Shown: one piece after another, positions 36,362-45,818 of the stretch
Layout: each line of letters starts with the position of its first letter
Numbering within the stretch: position 1 is the stretch's first letter
Source: Aestuariivivens sediminis
GTDB lineage: Bacteria > Bacteroidota > Bacteroidia > Flavobacteriales > Flavobacteriaceae
Assembly (NCBI RefSeq): GCF_022662105.1
Contig: NZ_JAKMCP010000001.1
Span: forward strand, 558,001-622,000
Direction: 5' to 3'
Length of the DNA: 64,000 nucleotides
Notes under the pieces: generated by a model
Seen by the model: the letters and a program-made list of their open reading frames with translations, nothing else
What the model was told of the DNA's origin: nothing
Database searches by the model: none
Made by a program: the position numbers and the translations under genes

Positions 36362-38602
36362 TTGATCAAAAAAAGTAAATTATCAACCCAAATTATTTTC
36401 GTAATCTTAGGTGTTTTGGGACTGGTATTCCCAAGCCAAGCACAGGTAGATTATGTTGACCCTTTTATAGGAACTTCAAATTTTGGAGCGACCCATCCCG
36501 GCGCAATGGCGCCACGAGGTTTGGTAAGTGTATCCCCATTTAATGTGGCTGGACCCCAAAATGCCCCGATGGAAAAGGATAGTCGTTGGCTCTCCAATCC
36601 CTATGTGCACGAAAATTCATTTTTAACGGGATTTAGCCACGTCAACCTGAGTGGTGTAGGATGCCCAGATCTGGGGGTTATTTTAACCATGCCGACCACG
36701 GGTGAATTGGAAACGGATCATTTAAAATACGGTTCTGAATATTCCTTTGAAATTGCCAAACCGGGATATTACAGCACGACATTAAATAAATACAAATTGA
36801 AAGTTGAAACCACGGCCTCAACACGAGTCGGCGTTTCCAATTACTATTTTCCAGAGGGACAAGCCAATATCCTAATTAATTTGGGTCTGGGCTTAACCAA
36901 TGAAGAAGGAGGCATGTTAAAAATTGTTTCGCCTACTGAAATTGAAGGCATACGTAACGTGGGTTCGTTTTGCTATTATAAACCTGACGAATCGTACCCC
37001 GTATATTTTGTGGCTAAATTTAGTGAACCTGCTGATAAATTTGGCATTTGGAAAAAACCCAAGCCTTACGATGGCTTAGAAGGCCAATGGATGGGATACA
37101 ATGGCAAAACACGTTATTATAAACAATACAGAAAAGAGGTTATAGGAGACAGCATTGGCAGTTATTTTACCTATAACTTTAATAAACCGACCCAAGTTGA
37201 AGTTAAAATAGGGGTATCGTATGTCAGTATTAAAAACGCCCGCGAAAATCTCGAGAAGGAAACTGATGGGATGACCCTTATTGACGTTTATAAAAAAACC
37301 TCAGCACAATGGAACGATGCCTTATCAAAAATTGAAGTTGAGGGAGGTACAAATGATGATAAAACCATATTTTATACGGCCTTATATCACACTTTAATCC
37401 ACCCCAACACCCTTAATGATGTCAATGGTGAATACCCTACCATGGCCGAACGTAAAACAGCGAAAACCAATGGGACCAGATTCACCGTTTTTTCATTTTG
37501 GGACACGTATAGAAACTTACATGCCTTAATGTCCCTTGTTTATCCCAAACAACAATCGGATATGGTAAAAAGCATACTGAACATTTACGATGAAAGTGGC
37601 TGGCTTCCCAAATGGGAACTCAATGCTACGGAAACGACAACCATGGTAGGTGACCCCGCCGGGATTGTATTAGCAGACACATATTTAAGAGGAATTAAGG
37701 ATTTTGATATTGAAAAGGCCTACAGGGCCATGCGCAAAAGTGCCATGCAATTGGAAAATAATCCGCTTCGCCCCGGTATAAAGGATTATATACAAAAAGG
37801 GTATCTTACCACCAGGACGACCCAAAGCGGTTCTGTATCCACAACTCAGGAATACAATATATCAGATTTTGCGATCGCGCAATTAGCCAAAACTTTAGGA
37901 AAAACTAGCGACTATAAATTGTTCTCTAAGCGCGCTGTATCCTACAGAAACCTGTTCGACAAAGAATTTAACTTACTTCGTCCTAAAAATCATGATGGGT
38001 CATGGTACGCGCCTTTTAATCCAAACAAGGGCGCAAATTTTGAAAAAAATCTTGGTTTCATTGAAGGTAATTCATGGCAATATACCTTTATGGTAACTCA
38101 TGACATTTTATGGCTCATGAAAAGTATGGGAGGTCAACATCAATTTGTAAACAAGTTGGATGAGGTCTTTGAAAAAAACCAGTTTGACATGGCCAATGAA
38201 CCCGATATCGCCTATCCCTATTTATATAATTTTACCAGTGGTTATGAGTGGAAGACCCAAGACCGTGTTTCAGAATTAATAAAAACTTATTTTACCAACA
38301 AGCCCGCTGGTCTGCCGGGAAATGACGATACAGGAACCATGTCGGCATGGCTTATTTATAGCATGATGGGTCTATATCCGGTGTTACCGGCCAAACCATT
38401 ATATACCATAACCACTCCGGTTTTTGATAAAATAACGATTCATCTCGATGAAAACTATTATAAAAATAAATCTTTGATAATCGAGAAAAAGGGTAGTGGA
38501 CATATCGGTTCCATAACCATCGGTAATAGCACTCAAAAAACATGGTTTGTCAGTCATGATGAATTGGTTAATTCTGGTAAACTTCAAATTAATTTAAAAT
38601 AA
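36362..38602 (+). CDS. GH92 family alpha-mannosidase, divergent copy (TTG start)
   Basis: This fourth GH92 has 746 residues and starts at TTG (36362). No ATG follows within the signal peptide (VLGVLGLVFPSQAQ), so the TTG is needed. Unlike the other three it is predicted to be secreted by a cleavable signal rather than lipid-anchored. The family N-terminus is VDYVDPFIGTSNFGATHPG. The acid position reads MANEPDIAYPY (Glu613), and the base region is GNDDTGTMSAW. The segment that is GYHxxPV in the copies at 7294 and 14786 is VGDPAGI here, so the +1 subsite differs and another mannose linkage is likely. The DUF4838 gene follows 5 bp later. Confidence 0.9.
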   Translation: MIKKSKLSTQIIFVILGVLGLVFPSQAQVDYVDPFIGTSNFGATHPGAMAPRGLVSVSPFNVAGPQNAPMEKDSRWLSNPYVHENSFLTGFSHVNLSGVGCPDLGVILTMPTTGELETDHLKYGSEYSFEIAKPGYYSTTLNKYKLKVETTASTRVGVSNYYFPEGQANILINLGLGLTNEEGGMLKIVSPTEIEGIRNVGSFCYYKPDESYPVYFVAKFSEPADKFGIWKKPKPYDGLEGQWMGYNGKTRYYKQYRKEVIGDSIGSYFTYNFNKPTQVEVKIGVSYVSIKNARENLEKETDGMTLIDVYKKTSAQWNDALSKIEVEGGTNDDKTIFYTALYHTLIHPNTLNDVNGEYPTMAERKTAKTNGTRFTVFSFWDTYRNLHALMSLVYPKQQSDMVKSILNIYDESGWLPKWELNATETTTMVGDPAGIVLADTYLRGIKDFDIEKAYRAMRKSAMQLENNPLRPGIKDYIQKGYLTTRTTQSGSVSTTQEYNISDFAIAQLAKTLGKTSDYKLFSKRAVSYRNLFDKEFNLLRPKNHDGSWYAPFNPNKGANFEKNLGFIEGNSWQYTFMVTHDILWLMKSMGGQHQFVNKLDEVFEKNQFDMANEPDIAYPYLYNFTSGYEWKTQDRVSELIKTYFTNKPAGLPGNDDTGTMSAWLIYSMMGLYPVLPAKPLYTITTPVFDKITIHLDENYYKNKSLIIEKKGSGHIGSITIGNSTQKTWFVSHDELVNSGKLQINLK

Positions 38603-38607
38603 GCATC

Positions 38608-40806
38608 ATGTTTAGATTTAGCATTAAATTAATACTCATATTTTTGGTACTATGCTCGTGTGAAGACAATACGCTTAACATTGTCAAAAATGGTGCTTCC
38701 AAGTATGACATTGTATATATAGATTCTCCCACAAAAAGCAACTATCAATCTGCAGAAATTCTTCAGAAGTATGTTCAACAAATTAGTGGCGCAAATTTAG
38801 CTATTGTTAATGAAAGTTCTCAAAGCCAAAAGGACAAAATTTATGTGGGAAATAGTACTGAGGGAACATTTGACGACCAACAAATAAAAATAATTGCACA
38901 AGGTAATAACATCCTCATTTCAGGAGGATCAGACCAAGCCACCAGAAATGCCGTATACGAATTTTTGGAACGCTTTCTGGGTTGTAAGTGGTATGCTCCC
39001 GAAGTAGATGATATTCCTAAAATGGAAACCATTGCTTTGCATTTACCTTTAGCATACCATTATACACCCGAAATTAAAACAAGAACGGTGCACTCTAAAT
39101 TATTTTATGAAGACCCCGAATTTGCGGATAAACTTAAAGTGACGACAAAAGCGTTTCCCTATTATGTACCAGAAGGTCGCGTACATACATTTCATAAGTT
39201 CATCCCTGAAGACAAATTTTACGATACTCATCCGGAGTATTTTGCCCTTAGGGGAAACAAACGGCTGCCAACACAGTTGTGTTTGACAAACAGTAACGTG
39301 CTAAAAATAGTCAAAGATTCCGTTAATGCCCTGTTTAACAGATACCCCGAAATGTCGGTAATTTCTGTTAGCAGCAATGATAACACGCAGTATTGTGAAT
39401 GTGAGAACTGTAAAAAAATAGACCATCAGGAGGGGAGCCATGCCGGTACCATGATTCGGTTTGTCAATGAAGTTGCCAAGGCGTTTCCAGAAAAGACCAT
39501 TTCAACACTGGCTTATCAATACACCCGAAAACCCTGTACAACAAAACCATTAAACAACGTCCTTATTACTCTTTGCTCCATCGAATGCGATAGAAGTGCC
39601 CCCATTGAAGACAAGTGCAAAGATTTTGCTAACGACCTTAAAGGATGGAGTCAACTTACCAAAAATATAAGAATTTGGGACTATACGACACAATTCACGA
39701 ATTTTTTGGCCCCCTTCCCAAACTTGCTAACACTGCAACCCAATATCCAATTTTTTAGAAACAACAACACCAAATGGGTATTTGAACAACACAGCCATAA
39801 TCCAAGTGAACTGTTTGAACTGCGCTCCTATCTCATGGCAAAATTGTTATGGAATCCTGACTTAATTGTTGATGACCTCATCACTGAATTTACCAATGGC
39901 TACTATCACGAAGCCGGAGTTTATGTTAAGGCATACATCAATACGATTCATGCTGAATTACAAAACTTTCCCGAATTCTTTTTGTTCTTATACGGCGACC
40001 CATCACAGGCCTTTGACAGCTATTTAAGTCCAACCCTTCTTAAAAACTACAGAACCCTTTTTGATAATGCCGAAAAATCCGTAGCCCACAAGCCTCAGGT
40101 TCTTAAACGGGTCAAAGCTGCGCGATTAAGTGTTGATTATGCCATATTAGAAGCCTGTAGAAAACATCTTTCAGATGATTTTGTTTTAAATGAATCTTCT
40201 CTAACTTTAATCCAACACTTTATAAAAAGCTGCAAAGAAGCCAATATTACCCAAATGAACGAAATGGGTTATACGGTTAAGGACTATGGGGAAACCTATT
40301 CCAAATCTATTGAAGTGGCCATGCAGCCCAATAAAGCTTCAGGAAAACCTGTAACTTTATTGACCAAACCCAAAAAATATGCTGAAGAAAACCCCCAGGC
40401 CTTAACAGACGGTGCTTTAGGAGGCAGTAACTTTTATGCTAATTGGCTGGGTTTTGAGGGTAATGATCTTATCGCTACCGTCGACTTAGAAACCCAGGAA
40501 GAAATAAGTTATCTTTCTACATCCTTCTTACAAGTAACGAATCACATTGTATTTTTTCCAATACAAGTTAGGTATTACGGTTCAGTGGATGGTGACCATT
40601 ACACCCTTTTGGGAACAGTTATCAATAACGAGCCCCTGCGTAAGACGAGTAAAGTTAACGATATTAAATCCTTTGACCTGAATATAAGTAAGACCAATTT
40701 CCGCTTTATTAAAATTGAAGCCGTTAATTATAAGAAGGCCCCCCTATGGCATAACGCCTCGGGTTTAGCCTCCTGGGTTTTTGCAGATGAAGTCATCATA
40801 AATTAA
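38608..40806 (+). CDS. DUF4838 lipoprotein with discoidin-like C-terminus
   Basis: This 732-residue lipoprotein (VLCSC) has an N-terminal domain like the non-catalytic domain before alpha-glucuronidases and hexosaminidases (SAEILQKYVQQISG, ending FLERFLGCKWYAPE). DUF4838 follows (about 180-480), with the diagnostic SVSSNDNTQYCECENCKK. The C-terminal ~150 residues are a discoidin-like module ending LASWVFADEVIIN, shared with other proteins of this locus. DUF4838 is barrel-like and predicted to be glycosidic, but no activity is certain to me. It sits between GH92 and an endonuclease/exonuclease/phosphatase-family gene. A glycan-cleaving or glycan-binding role is inferred. Confidence 0.75.
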   Translation: MFRFSIKLILIFLVLCSCEDNTLNIVKNGASKYDIVYIDSPTKSNYQSAEILQKYVQQISGANLAIVNESSQSQKDKIYVGNSTEGTFDDQQIKIIAQGNNILISGGSDQATRNAVYEFLERFLGCKWYAPEVDDIPKMETIALHLPLAYHYTPEIKTRTVHSKLFYEDPEFADKLKVTTKAFPYYVPEGRVHTFHKFIPEDKFYDTHPEYFALRGNKRLPTQLCLTNSNVLKIVKDSVNALFNRYPEMSVISVSSNDNTQYCECENCKKIDHQEGSHAGTMIRFVNEVAKAFPEKTISTLAYQYTRKPCTTKPLNNVLITLCSIECDRSAPIEDKCKDFANDLKGWSQLTKNIRIWDYTTQFTNFLAPFPNLLTLQPNIQFFRNNNTKWVFEQHSHNPSELFELRSYLMAKLLWNPDLIVDDLITEFTNGYYHEAGVYVKAYINTIHAELQNFPEFFLFLYGDPSQAFDSYLSPTLLKNYRTLFDNAEKSVAHKPQVLKRVKAARLSVDYAILEACRKHLSDDFVLNESSLTLIQHFIKSCKEANITQMNEMGYTVKDYGETYSKSIEVAMQPNKASGKPVTLLTKPKKYAEENPQALTDGALGGSNFYANWLGFEGNDLIATVDLETQEEISYLSTSFLQVTNHIVFFPIQVRYYGSVDGDHYTLLGTVINNEPLRKTSKVNDIKSFDLNISKTNFRFIKIEAVNYKKAPLWHNASGLASWVFADEVIIN

Positions 40807-40822
40807 GTAAACTCAAGATATA

Positions 40823-41704
40823 ATGAAAACTATATTTTTAATGGGCTTTTTTCTTTTTTTAAGTTTGACAATGCCTGGCCAAACCCACAAAATAATGACT
40901 TATAACATCCGGTACGACAATCCGAATGATGGTGAGAACCAATGGACTAAAAGAAAGCACCTTTTAAGTCATCAAATCCTTTTTTATGAACCCGATATTC
41001 TGGGAATTCAGGAAGGATTGCATCATCAGGTATCCTATCTGGATAGTGTCCTTGTTCATTACAACTATATTGGGGTTGGTAGAAATGATGGCAAAACTAA
41101 AGGGGAATACAGCGCTATTTTTTATAATTCCAAGGCATTAAAAGTGATTAAAGAACATACCTTTTGGTTATCTGAATCGCCGGAAAAAATATCGGTGGGC
41201 TGGGACGCCTCTATGGAGCGCATATGCACCTATGCCCTATTTGAAGACCTAAAAACCGAAGCCCAATTTTGGGTGTTTAATACGCACTTCGATCATATTG
41301 GTGTTATTGCAAGGAAGGAAAGTTCGAAACTTCTTGTGGATACCATAAAACGTTTAAATAAAAAAAATGACCCGGTGATTATAACCGGTGATTTCAATTT
41401 AGAACCGGAAAGCGAACCTATTACATTTTTATCGCGGCAATTTAACGATGCCAAATGGGCTAGTCTTGCTCCTCCCTTTGGTCCGGAAGGCACCTTTAAT
41501 GGCTTTAATTTTAATGTCCCCGTCAATAATCGAATCGATTATATTTTTACCAGCAAGACCAATATCGAGGTAAAGAAATATGCCATATTAAGTGACTCCA
41601 ATAATTGTAAATACCTGTCTGATCATTTACCCGTCTTTGCAGAAATCGAATTAATTAATAATCAGGAAGGATCCGACAATGGGATTAAAAACACAGGGGG
41701 ATAA
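40823..41704 (+). CDS. Endonuclease/exonuclease/phosphatase family protein, secreted
   Basis: The 293-residue protein has a signal peptide (about 1-19) and the full metal-dependent EEP fold pattern: MTYNIRYD, ILGIQEG (metal Glu), FNTHFDHIG (His), ITGDFNLEP (Asp/Asn) and the closing SDHLPVFAEI. The family cleaves phosphodiester or phosphomonoester bonds in nucleic acids, lipids or sugar phosphates. Export and position among glycosidases argue against a DNA-repair role. I infer that it may remove a phosphate group from the glycan, which would fit the Gln-type GH92 at 28352, but this is speculation. Similar genes occur in mannan and N-glycan loci of Bacteroides. Confidence 0.8.
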   Translation: MKTIFLMGFFLFLSLTMPGQTHKIMTYNIRYDNPNDGENQWTKRKHLLSHQILFYEPDILGIQEGLHHQVSYLDSVLVHYNYIGVGRNDGKTKGEYSAIFYNSKALKVIKEHTFWLSESPEKISVGWDASMERICTYALFEDLKTEAQFWVFNTHFDHIGVIARKESSKLLVDTIKRLNKKNDPVIITGDFNLEPESEPITFLSRQFNDAKWASLAPPFGPEGTFNGFNFNVPVNNRIDYIFTSKTNIEVKKYAILSDSNNCKYLSDHLPVFAEIELINNQEGSDNGIKNTGG

Positions 41705-41750
41705 TCATAGAACTTAAGGGTTGTAACCTGTATAAAGGGTAGCTTAAATA

Positions 41751-43592
41751 ATGATATGTAATAAAGATTTTAAATTTAGATATATGGGAAAGAACCTGGT
41801 TTGGTGTTTTATGTTTATTGGATTAACACAAATGCTGTATTCGCAGAGCATCAGTACACTGGATTACACTAAAGAAATCACTGAGCGTCCTTACCCGGAA
41901 TGGTTTAAGGATGCCAAGCTGGGGATTTTTATTCATTGGGGGTTATATTCTGTGCCGGCATATGGCGGTAAAGAATCCTATGGCGAATGGTTTTTAAGGG
42001 GACTTCAGGTGAAAGACAGCTTACGGACCAACTTCATGAAAAATACCTACGGCCAAAACTTTACCTACAAGGATTTTGCACCCTTATTTAAAGCTGAATT
42101 GTTTAATCCGGAGGAATGGGCGACCTTATTTAAAAGAGCCGGTGCTAAATATGTTGTGTTGGTCTCCAAACATCACGACGGCTATACCCTTTGGCCAAGC
42201 AAGTACAATAGAAATTGGAACAGTATGGATGTCGGTCCAAAAAGGGATATTGTCGGTGAATTGACCACAGCGGTGAGAAAAACTGACCTAAAAATGGGAC
42301 TTTACTATTCTTTAGCCGAATGGAACCACCCCTTGCACCGCTGGTACACGGATCCTCATGATAGCATAGCCCAATATGTGGACCATTACATGATTCCACA
42401 ATTTAAAGAATTGGTTAAAACCTATAAACCCACGCTTATTTTTGCCGATGGCGAATGGTTTAATAGTGCTGAGCAATGGCATTCTGCAGAACTCATCCAT
42501 TGGTATTATACTGTGGTGGGCAAGGACGCCATTGTCAATAATAGATGGGGCAGTGGGTTAGATGTTGGCTTTTTAACCCCGGAGTACAGTGCAGGGATAA
42601 AAGTAACCCATAGACCATGGACCGAAGTAAGGGGTCTTGGGAGATCGTTTGGTTTAAACCGTAACGAAGATCTGGAGGCCTATGGTACCTCTAAGGAATT
42701 AATACATCGCTTTGTACAGTCCGTGGCCAATGGGGGCGGCATGATTTTAAATGTGGGCCCCAAAGCTGATGGACAAATTCCTCTCATTCAGCAAGAGCGC
42801 CTGATACAATTAGGCGATTGGTTACACATTAATGGCGATGCGATATATGGTGCTGAGCCCTATTCGACTCCAGAAGTAGAAAAAGAAATTCATATAGAAC
42901 GTATTGATGAAACCATCAACTTTAATTGGGTGAGAAACTCCCCTGTAAAGGGCCTCAAGGAAGACCATTTCTCTGTGGAATGGAATGGATTTATTGTGGT
43001 ACCGGAAACCGGGAGTTATACCTTTGAGATTGAAGCAGATGACGAGGCAAGCCTGTTTATTGATGGTAAACTAATCATCAACGTAGATGCCACCAATAAA
43101 GGCACACAATCTGAAGTCATGGACGCCAATAACAGCACTGTTAACAAGGGCATTTTAAAATTAAAATCAGGTACAGCCTACCCCATTAAAATACGGTACA
43201 GTGAAAAAGATCTTAACGCATCCATAAAACTGTTATGGCAAAATAAGACTTTGGAAAAACAGGTGGTTCCTGAATCGGCTTTTTATTTGGATAAGGAACA
43301 AAGAAGACATGGACTAAAAGGAAATTATACTTCCCTAAAAACCTATTTGTGCTACACAAAAAACAAAGGCCATTTATACGCCATAAGTTTTGAATGGCCT
43401 GAAGACAAATTAATTTTGACGATTCCAAATCCGGGTAAGGATGCCAAAGTTAAAATGTTAGGCCTGGATAAGACCTTAGATTGGACCTACGACAACAATA
43501 CCCTGATCATTAACACAAAAGGCATACACTATAATGAATTACCCTCGCATGATGCCTGGACCTTTCTCATAGAAAACCCTAATTTTAATTAA
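41751..43592 (+). CDS. GH29 alpha-L-fucosidase with PA14 module
   Basis: The second GH29 has 613 residues. The catalytic domain shows LGIFIHWGLYSVPA, YVVLVSKHHDGYTLWPSKY and TLIFADGEW with the predicted nucleophile Asp233. A PA14 module (about 395-510, GSYTFEIEADDEASLFIDG) is followed by a short beta-domain. PA14 modules often bind carbohydrate. The true start may be the ATG at 41784, which gives a shorter n-region before the hydrophobic signal (NLVWCFMFIGLTQMLYSQ); the upstream ATG is kept here because nothing excludes it. The next GH29 follows after 5 bp. Confidence 0.9.
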   Translation: MICNKDFKFRYMGKNLVWCFMFIGLTQMLYSQSISTLDYTKEITERPYPEWFKDAKLGIFIHWGLYSVPAYGGKESYGEWFLRGLQVKDSLRTNFMKNTYGQNFTYKDFAPLFKAELFNPEEWATLFKRAGAKYVVLVSKHHDGYTLWPSKYNRNWNSMDVGPKRDIVGELTTAVRKTDLKMGLYYSLAEWNHPLHRWYTDPHDSIAQYVDHYMIPQFKELVKTYKPTLIFADGEWFNSAEQWHSAELIHWYYTVVGKDAIVNNRWGSGLDVGFLTPEYSAGIKVTHRPWTEVRGLGRSFGLNRNEDLEAYGTSKELIHRFVQSVANGGGMILNVGPKADGQIPLIQQERLIQLGDWLHINGDAIYGAEPYSTPEVEKEIHIERIDETINFNWVRNSPVKGLKEDHFSVEWNGFIVVPETGSYTFEIEADDEASLFIDGKLIINVDATNKGTQSEVMDANNSTVNKGILKLKSGTAYPIKIRYSEKDLNASIKLLWQNKTLEKQVVPESAFYLDKEQRRHGLKGNYTSLKTYLCYTKNKGHLYAISFEWPEDKLILTIPNPGKDAKVKMLGLDKTLDWTYDNNTLIINTKGIHYNELPSHDAWTFLIENPNFN

Positions 43593-43597
43593 AGCCC

Positions 43598-45685
43598 ATG
43601 CAGTTCAAAGCGTCATTCCTATTAATTCTTTCATTACTTTGTCTGACTTGCACAACGATCAAAGCACCAGAACCTTACGGCCCCCTTCCATCCGAACGAC
43701 AATTAACCTGGCATGATATGGAATATTATGCTTTTATTCATTTTAACATGAATACGTTTACTAATATGGAATGGGGCGATGGAAGCGAAAAACCCGAACA
43801 ATTCAATCCAACCCAATTAGATACCAGACAATGGGCCAAAACCATTAAGGATGCAGGAATGAAAGGGGTTATTATTACCGCTAAACACCATGATGGCTTC
43901 TGTTTATGGCCATCTCAATATACCGAACATTCCGTAAAAAATTCTCCATGGAAAAATGGTCAAGGTGATGTGCTAAAAGAGCTGTCTGAAGCTTGTAAGG
44001 CATACGGATTAAAAATGGGGATCTATTTATCTCCTTGGGACAGAAACCATGCGGCCTACGGCAAACCTGAATATGTGACCTATTTTCATAATCAGTTGCG
44101 GGAACTACTTACAAACTACGGTGATATTTTCGAGGTTTGGTTCGACGGTGCGAATGGTGGTTCAGGCTATTATGGCGGGGCCAATGAGACTCGAAAAATC
44201 GACAACAAAACCTATTACCAATGGGATAAAGCCATTGCGATTGTAAGGGAATTGCAGCCTAATGCCGTAATTTTTGGTGATGGTGGCCCTGGTGTGCGTT
44301 GGGTTGGTAATGAAGAAGGCTGGGCCAATGAAACCAATTGGTGCTTGCTAAGACGTAATGAAGTTTACCCAGGTTACCAAAAATACATTGAATTGCGCTC
44401 CGGCCATGAGGATGGGACGCATTGGGTTCCTGCCGAATGTGATGTTTCCATTCGTCCGGGATGGTATTACCATCCCGCAGAAGACAGTCAAGTAAAATCA
44501 TTAGCGCATTTGGTAAAAATATATTACGAATCCATAGGAAGGAATGCCTCATTATTACTGAATCTTCCCGTAGATTACAGAGGGTTAGTCCACGAAAATG
44601 ATGCAAGCCAATTAATGGCCTTTAAAACACAAATGGATAAAGACTTTTCTATCAATTTAGCTGCTTATACACAAGTGACGGCTACCAATGTTCGCGGTAA
44701 TAGTTCCAGGTTTGAGGCGTTTCTTGTCAAAGACAATAATCCCGACACCTATTGGGCAACAGATGATAACATTACCCAGGCGGCCCTAACGTTAAGCTTT
44801 GAAAAACCAACAAAGGTTAACCGCATAGTATTGGAGGAATACATCCCCCTTGGGCAACGCGTGAAAGCATTTACCGTTGAAGCCGAAGTGGATGGTATAT
44901 GGAAATTAATTGATGAACAAACGACCATTGGTAATAAACGGATCCTACGATTCGACACGGTGGAAGCATTAAAAATTAGAGTGACAATTTCTTCAGCCAA
45001 AGCAGCCATAACCCTGTCTAACGTGGCCTTGTACCATGCGCCTCATTTACTTACTCAACCCGTAGCTAACCGCAATTTAGAAGGTAATGTCACCTTGTCT
45101 GTGGCCGATAAGAACATTGAAATCTTTTATACCATTGATGGCTCGGAGCCTTCATCCCTTTCCACCAAATACCATGATTCCTTCATAATAAATGAACCCA
45201 CAACTTTAAAGGCCATAGCCTATAATCCGGATAACAACGAGAAAACTTCGACCAGGTCCTGGTATTTTGATATTAGCAAAAAAGATTGGAAAATTATTAA
45301 AATTAGCTCCGGAGATATTTCCGAGGCTCAAAAATGCATAGACGATGATAACCACTCCTTCTGGTTATCCGGATCGAGTAGTAATACTCAAAACATTGTG
45401 ATAGATCTTGGCAAAGTGTACAACATTTCAGGATTTAATTATGTACCCATGACAGGGCGCTGGCCCGTGGGCATTATATCCCAATATAAATTTTACGTCA
45501 GTAATGACCAAAACCATTGGACACCAACGGCACAAGGGGAGTTTGGCAATATTAAAAACAATCCCATAGAACAAATGATTACCTTTAATCCGGTAAGCGG
45601 TCGCTATATCAAGTTGGAGGGCATAAAATTAATTGACGATGCCCAACAGATGTCCATTGCAGAATTAGACATCAAGACCCGTTAA
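43598..45685 (+). CDS. GH29 alpha-L-fucosidase (1,3/1,4-specific type) with discoidin and Fn3-like modules
   Basis: This 695-residue lipoprotein (LLCLTC, Cys18) resembles the GH29-B group, which prefers alpha-1,3/1,4-fucose on GlcNAc as in Lewis-type and core alpha-1,3 structures. Seen in it are ERQLTWHDMEYYAFIHFNMN, KGVIITAKHHDGFCLWP and EVWFDGANGG with the predicted nucleophile Asp183. After the catalytic part (about 35-330) come a discoidin module (345-475), a chitobiase-type Fn3-like module (485-550) and a second discoidin module (560-695). The specificity is inferred by resemblance. It is the last gene before the 133-bp gap that precedes the fucose permease. Confidence 0.92.
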   Translation: MQFKASFLLILSLLCLTCTTIKAPEPYGPLPSERQLTWHDMEYYAFIHFNMNTFTNMEWGDGSEKPEQFNPTQLDTRQWAKTIKDAGMKGVIITAKHHDGFCLWPSQYTEHSVKNSPWKNGQGDVLKELSEACKAYGLKMGIYLSPWDRNHAAYGKPEYVTYFHNQLRELLTNYGDIFEVWFDGANGGSGYYGGANETRKIDNKTYYQWDKAIAIVRELQPNAVIFGDGGPGVRWVGNEEGWANETNWCLLRRNEVYPGYQKYIELRSGHEDGTHWVPAECDVSIRPGWYYHPAEDSQVKSLAHLVKIYYESIGRNASLLLNLPVDYRGLVHENDASQLMAFKTQMDKDFSINLAAYTQVTATNVRGNSSRFEAFLVKDNNPDTYWATDDNITQAALTLSFEKPTKVNRIVLEEYIPLGQRVKAFTVEAEVDGIWKLIDEQTTIGNKRILRFDTVEALKIRVTISSAKAAITLSNVALYHAPHLLTQPVANRNLEGNVTLSVADKNIEIFYTIDGSEPSSLSTKYHDSFIINEPTTLKAIAYNPDNNEKTSTRSWYFDISKKDWKIIKISSGDISEAQKCIDDDNHSFWLSGSSSNTQNIVIDLGKVYNISGFNYVPMTGRWPVGIISQYKFYVSNDQNHWTPTAQGEFGNIKNNPIEQMITFNPVSGRYIKLEGIKLIDDAQQMSIAELDIKTR

Positions 45686-45775
45686 GAGGCGCGAAACAGC
45701 GCTCAATTAATAGTGGGAAAAACTATATCGAGAGCCTTTTAGAAGCTGTTCGGCGAAAAAAATTAAGATTAACCC

Positions 45776-45799
45776 GTGGGTTTAGTATTTTAAGCCCAC
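45776..45799. promoter_or_regulatory. Hairpin/operator-like inverted repeat upstream of fucP
   Basis: GTGGGTTT (45776-45783) and AAGCCCAC (45792-45799) can pair over 8 bp with one G-T wobble and an 8-nt loop. It ends 19 bp before the permease start and has no U-tract, so it is not a normal terminator. The 133-bp gap here probably holds a separate promoter for the fucose genes. Regulatory function is inferred. Confidence 0.4.
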
Positions 45800-45818
45800 A
45801 TAACAGACTGCTCAATTT

